The notes under the pieces are model-generated. The model had not been told where the DNA came from, did not search any database, and saw only the letters and a program-made list of their open reading frames with translations. Positions 6,047 through 7,954 of a DNA stretch of 7,954 nt are shown here, piece after piece. Position numbers and translations under genes: made by a program. Positions within the stretch are counted from its first letter, which is position 1; each line of letters opens with the position of its first letter. Origin of the DNA: an uncultured Actinomycetes bacterium (GTDB lineage: Bacteria; Actinomycetota; Actinomycetes; Nanopelagicales; Nanopelagicaceae); contig CAIJOE010000121.1 of NCBI GenBank assembly GCA_903822245.1, forward strand, positions 1 through 7,954, written 5' to 3'.

Positions 6047-7773
6047 GTGAGCGAGAAGGTATATGCCCGCCGAAGTGAAAATTGGTTTAAGGCAGAAGGA
6101 AAGCACGGATATATCTACCGCGAACGTTTTCGCAATATGGGCTTTGGCTCGGAGGTCTTCTCCGACAAGCCAGTAATCGGAATTGCCACAACTTGGTCAG
6201 AGCTAAATCCTTGTAATGCGCATTAGATCGAGTTGCCGAAGCCGTTAAGCGCGGAGTTTGGGAAGCCGGTGGGTTTCCACTCGAGTTTCCAACCATGTCA
6301 CTTGGCGAGCCCGTCCAACGTCCGACCACAATGCTTTGGCGAAACTTACTTGCCATGGAAACCGAAGAGTTAATTCGTTCTAATCCATTAGATGGCGTAG
6401 TACTTCTTGCTGGTTGCGATAAGACGCCGCCAGGAATGTTGATGGGCGCAGCATCTGTTGATCTACCAACTTTGATGATTACCGGCGGCCCAATGCTAAA
6501 TGGTCGCTATAAAGGTGAAACTCTTGGATCAGGAACTGCGGTATGGAAATACTCAGAGCAAATTCGCGCCGGCAAATTAAGTATTGAAGAGTTCTTCCAG
6601 ATGGAATCTTGCTCAGCTAGATCAAATGGATCTTGTATGACAATGGGAACTGCCTCCACCATGGCTTGTGTTACTGAAGCCCTTGGCGTGCAATTACCTG
6701 GCTCTGCTGCAATTCCGGCAGTAGATGCTCGTCGTTTCTCAACTTCGCAAGAGGCTGGTCGACGTATTGTGCAAATGGTCTATGACGACCAAACTCTCTC
6801 TAAAGTTCTAACTCGTGAAGCATTTGAAAATGCAATCAAGGTAAATGCGGCAATTGGTGGCTCTACTAACGCAGTTGTTCACCTACTTGCCATCGCCGGT
6901 CGTATCGGTGTTGATCTTGAGCTAGATGATTTTGATCGTTTAGCCCGCGAAGTACCAGTTCTGGTTAATTTAATGCCTTCTGGTAAGTATCTGATGGAAG
7001 AGTTCTTTGATGCCGGCGGACTTCCAGCCGTTATGAAGGAAATCGAAGGCATGCTCCACTCAGAGCACATCACAGTTTCAGGTAAGTCTGTAAAGGAAAA
7101 CATTAAGGATGCTGAGTCTTGGAATAAAGATGTAATAACACCGGCATCAGCGCCATTCCAAAAAGCAGGTTCTGGCATCGTTGTTCTAAAGGGCTCTCTT
7201 GCCCCTAATGGTTGTGTTCTAAAAGTTTCAGCAGCAACTCCAGAATTAATGGTTCACACCGGACCAGCTCTAGTCTTTGAAGAAATTGAAGAATATTTAA
7301 TAGCTTCTGAAGATATGAATCTTGCTGTAACAAAAGATACTGTGCTTGTTCTAAAGCATGCCGGTCCACGTGGTTTCCCAGGTTTCCCAGAAGTTGGAAA
7401 TATGCCAATTCCACGCAAACTACTTGAACAAGGTATTACCGACATGGTTCGTATCTCTGATGCACGCATGTCAGGAACGGCTTATGGAACAGTTCTATTA
7501 CACACTTCACCAGAAGCAGCTGTTGGTGGACCACTTGCTCTTGCTAGAACCGGTGACATGATTGAATTAAATGTGCCAAACCGTTCAATTAATATTCTGG
7601 TTTCAGAAGAAGAGATGGCTAAGCGCAAAGCAGAGTGGAAAGCACCTGAACCTAAATACACCCGTGGTTGGGGCAAGTTGTATTACGAGACTGTGGAACA
7701 AGCACACCTCGGAGCTGACCTTGATTTCCTTCGCGGATCTTCTGGAAGTTATATTCCTCGCCACTCACACTAA
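6047..7773 (+). CDS. IlvD/Edd-family pentonate/sugar-acid dehydratase, frameshifted in this sequence
   Basis: Iron-sulfur dehydratase of the IlvD/Edd family, removing water from an aldonic acid to give a 2-keto-3-deoxy acid. The gene starts at GTG 6047, the only in-frame candidate (upstream stop at 6011), and reads SEKVYARRSENWF... to NPCNAH. It then meets TAG at 6224 and continues one frame over from 6223 (LDRVAEAVKRGVWEAGG...). With one base restored it encodes 575 residues, the normal size. Cluster cysteines would be Cys56 (NPCN), Cys124 (GCDKT) and Cys197 (SNGSC); gaps of 68 and 73 equal those I recall for Rhizobium L-arabinonate dehydratase (59, 127, 200). The catalytic serine is Ser476 in DARMSGTAYG. 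The longest intact stretch begins at ATG 6295, but that product would lack Cys56. Two stops in a row (TAATAA) end it. Pentonate substrates are favoured by context; the exact sugar is unknown. Confidence 0.88.
6221..6226 (+). other. Frameshift site in the IlvD/Edd dehydratase gene
   Basis: Codons CAT TAG (6221-6226) interrupt the upstream frame exactly after NPCNAH. The downstream frame picks up at TTA 6223 and continues the family alignment without gap or loss, so one base (T of CATTTAG, or C of CACTTAG) appears to be missing. No slippery heptamer is present, which argues against programmed frameshifting. Confidence 0.88.
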
Positions 7774-7777
7774 TAAA

Positions 7778-7954
7778 TTAGAACGGCTTTGCAAACTCTG
7801 TTTGCTCAATTGCTTCTAGTTCTAATAGACGATTACACTTTGAAGTGCGATCTGCGCCATGAGTTGAACCAACTTTTATTTGCTCAGCCCGCCATCCAGT
7901 TGCTAAATCAGCAAGCCATGAATCCTCAGTCTCACCGCTTCTAGCGCTTACTAC
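7778..7954 (-). CDS. Enolase-family protein, C-terminal part only
   Basis: The minus strand is open from the right edge to TAA at 7780-7778, giving the last 58 residues of a protein whose start lies outside the window. SARSGETED, followed by LADLATGW and EQIKVGS, is unmistakably the C-terminal barrel end of the enolase family (canonical SHRSGETED... QIKTGAPARSER). It keeps the Arg-Ser pair (yeast Arg374 and Ser375) and the Lys equivalent to yeast Lys396. It has Ala where enolases have His373, ADR in place of SER, and a shortened tail after LLELEAIEQ. This looks like a diverged paralogue rather than the housekeeping glycolytic enolase; next to a sugar-acid dehydratase it may act in the same catabolic route. 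It is tail to tail with the dehydratase, only one base past the second stop. Family firm, function unknown. Confidence 0.8.
   Translation of the reverse strand, partial: VVSARSGETEDSWLADLATGWRAEQIKVGSTHGADRTSKCNRLLELEAIEQTEFAKPF

Noticed and set aside
6215..6232. Programmed -1 frameshift in the dehydratase
   Set aside because: The site GCG CAT TAG is not a slippery heptamer, since re-pairing of the His tRNA one base back would face GCA. No strong downstream stem was seen.
6087..6356. 89-codon minus-strand reading frame
   Set aside because: It lies opposite the conserved N-terminal part of the dehydratase and only looks long because the frame is shifted there; it has no recognisable family features.
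6295..7773. ATG at 6295 as the true start of the dehydratase
   Set aside because: Clear family sequence continues upstream in the same frame to 6223 and then in the neighbouring frame to GTG 6047. Starting at 6295 would remove the first Fe-S cysteine and about 80 residues.
7791..7805. Hairpin GCAAAC-TCT-GTTTGC after the dehydratase as a terminator
   Set aside because: Only a 6-base stem with no following T-tract on the plus strand, and it lies within the coding region of the enolase-like gene. Probably chance.
7571..7819. 82-codon plus-strand reading frame reaching past the dehydratase stop
   Set aside because: It is an out-of-frame shadow over the dehydratase 3' end and the antisense of the enolase-like gene; the amino-acid composition is unconvincing.
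1..7954. CRISPR, phage, transposon or tRNA features
   Set aside because: No periodic repeats, terminal inverted repeats, integrase or transposase coding, or cloverleaf-like segments were seen on either strand; nearly all bases are covered by the listed genes.

Overview
The window looks like chromosomal DNA from a low-GC actinobacterium. The release factor 1 at the left edge reads like the actinobacterial form (HTSAAGVLIL, SSGPGGQSVN, CQNEKSQLQNKE, ending AKLAAN), yet base composition is only in the mid-40s % GC by eye and gene spacing is very tight. That combination would fit the small-genome freshwater acI group (Nanopelagicales), but this placement is inference from memory and not a phylogeny.

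Left part (2-1634): the housekeeping pair prfA (5' end outside the window) and prmC, one base apart. PrmC methylates the glutamine of the GGQ motif of RF1. Centre (1656-5089): four tightly packed plus-strand genes follow. They are an alpha-ketoglutarate semialdehyde dehydrogenase-type ALDH, a stand-alone SIS-domain arabinose-5-phosphate isomerase-like protein, a ribokinase-family kinase and a D-ribose pyranase (RbsD). Two junctions overlap (TAATG at 3171-3175, GTGA at 3769-3772). A symmetrical hairpin at 5088-5110 closes the run and is shared with the convergent neighbour.

Right part (5093-7954): a minus-strand FAH-family enzyme (5093-5947) is divergent from a plus-strand IlvD/Edd sugar-acid dehydratase (6047-7773). 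The dehydratase is broken by an apparent one-base deletion at about 6223. At the right edge a minus-strand enolase-family gene enters; only its last 58 codons are seen, and they are too short and close to the edge to be obvious at first sight.

Together the metabolic genes read as a pentose catabolic locus with two possible arms. The oxidative arm has the three late steps of a Weimberg-type pathway: pentonate dehydratase (IlvD/Edd), 2-keto-3-deoxypentonate dehydratase (FAH fold), and 2,5-dioxopentanoate dehydrogenase giving 2-oxoglutarate. The phosphorylating arm has pyranase, kinase and a ketose/aldose-phosphate isomerase, feeding D-ribulose 5-phosphate or ribose 5-phosphate to the pentose phosphate pathway. 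No sugar dehydrogenase, lactonase, transporter or regulator lies inside the window. I saw no tRNA, rRNA, CRISPR array, insertion sequence or long repeat. All individual families are known; what merits attention is their combination, some altered active-site positions and the frameshift.
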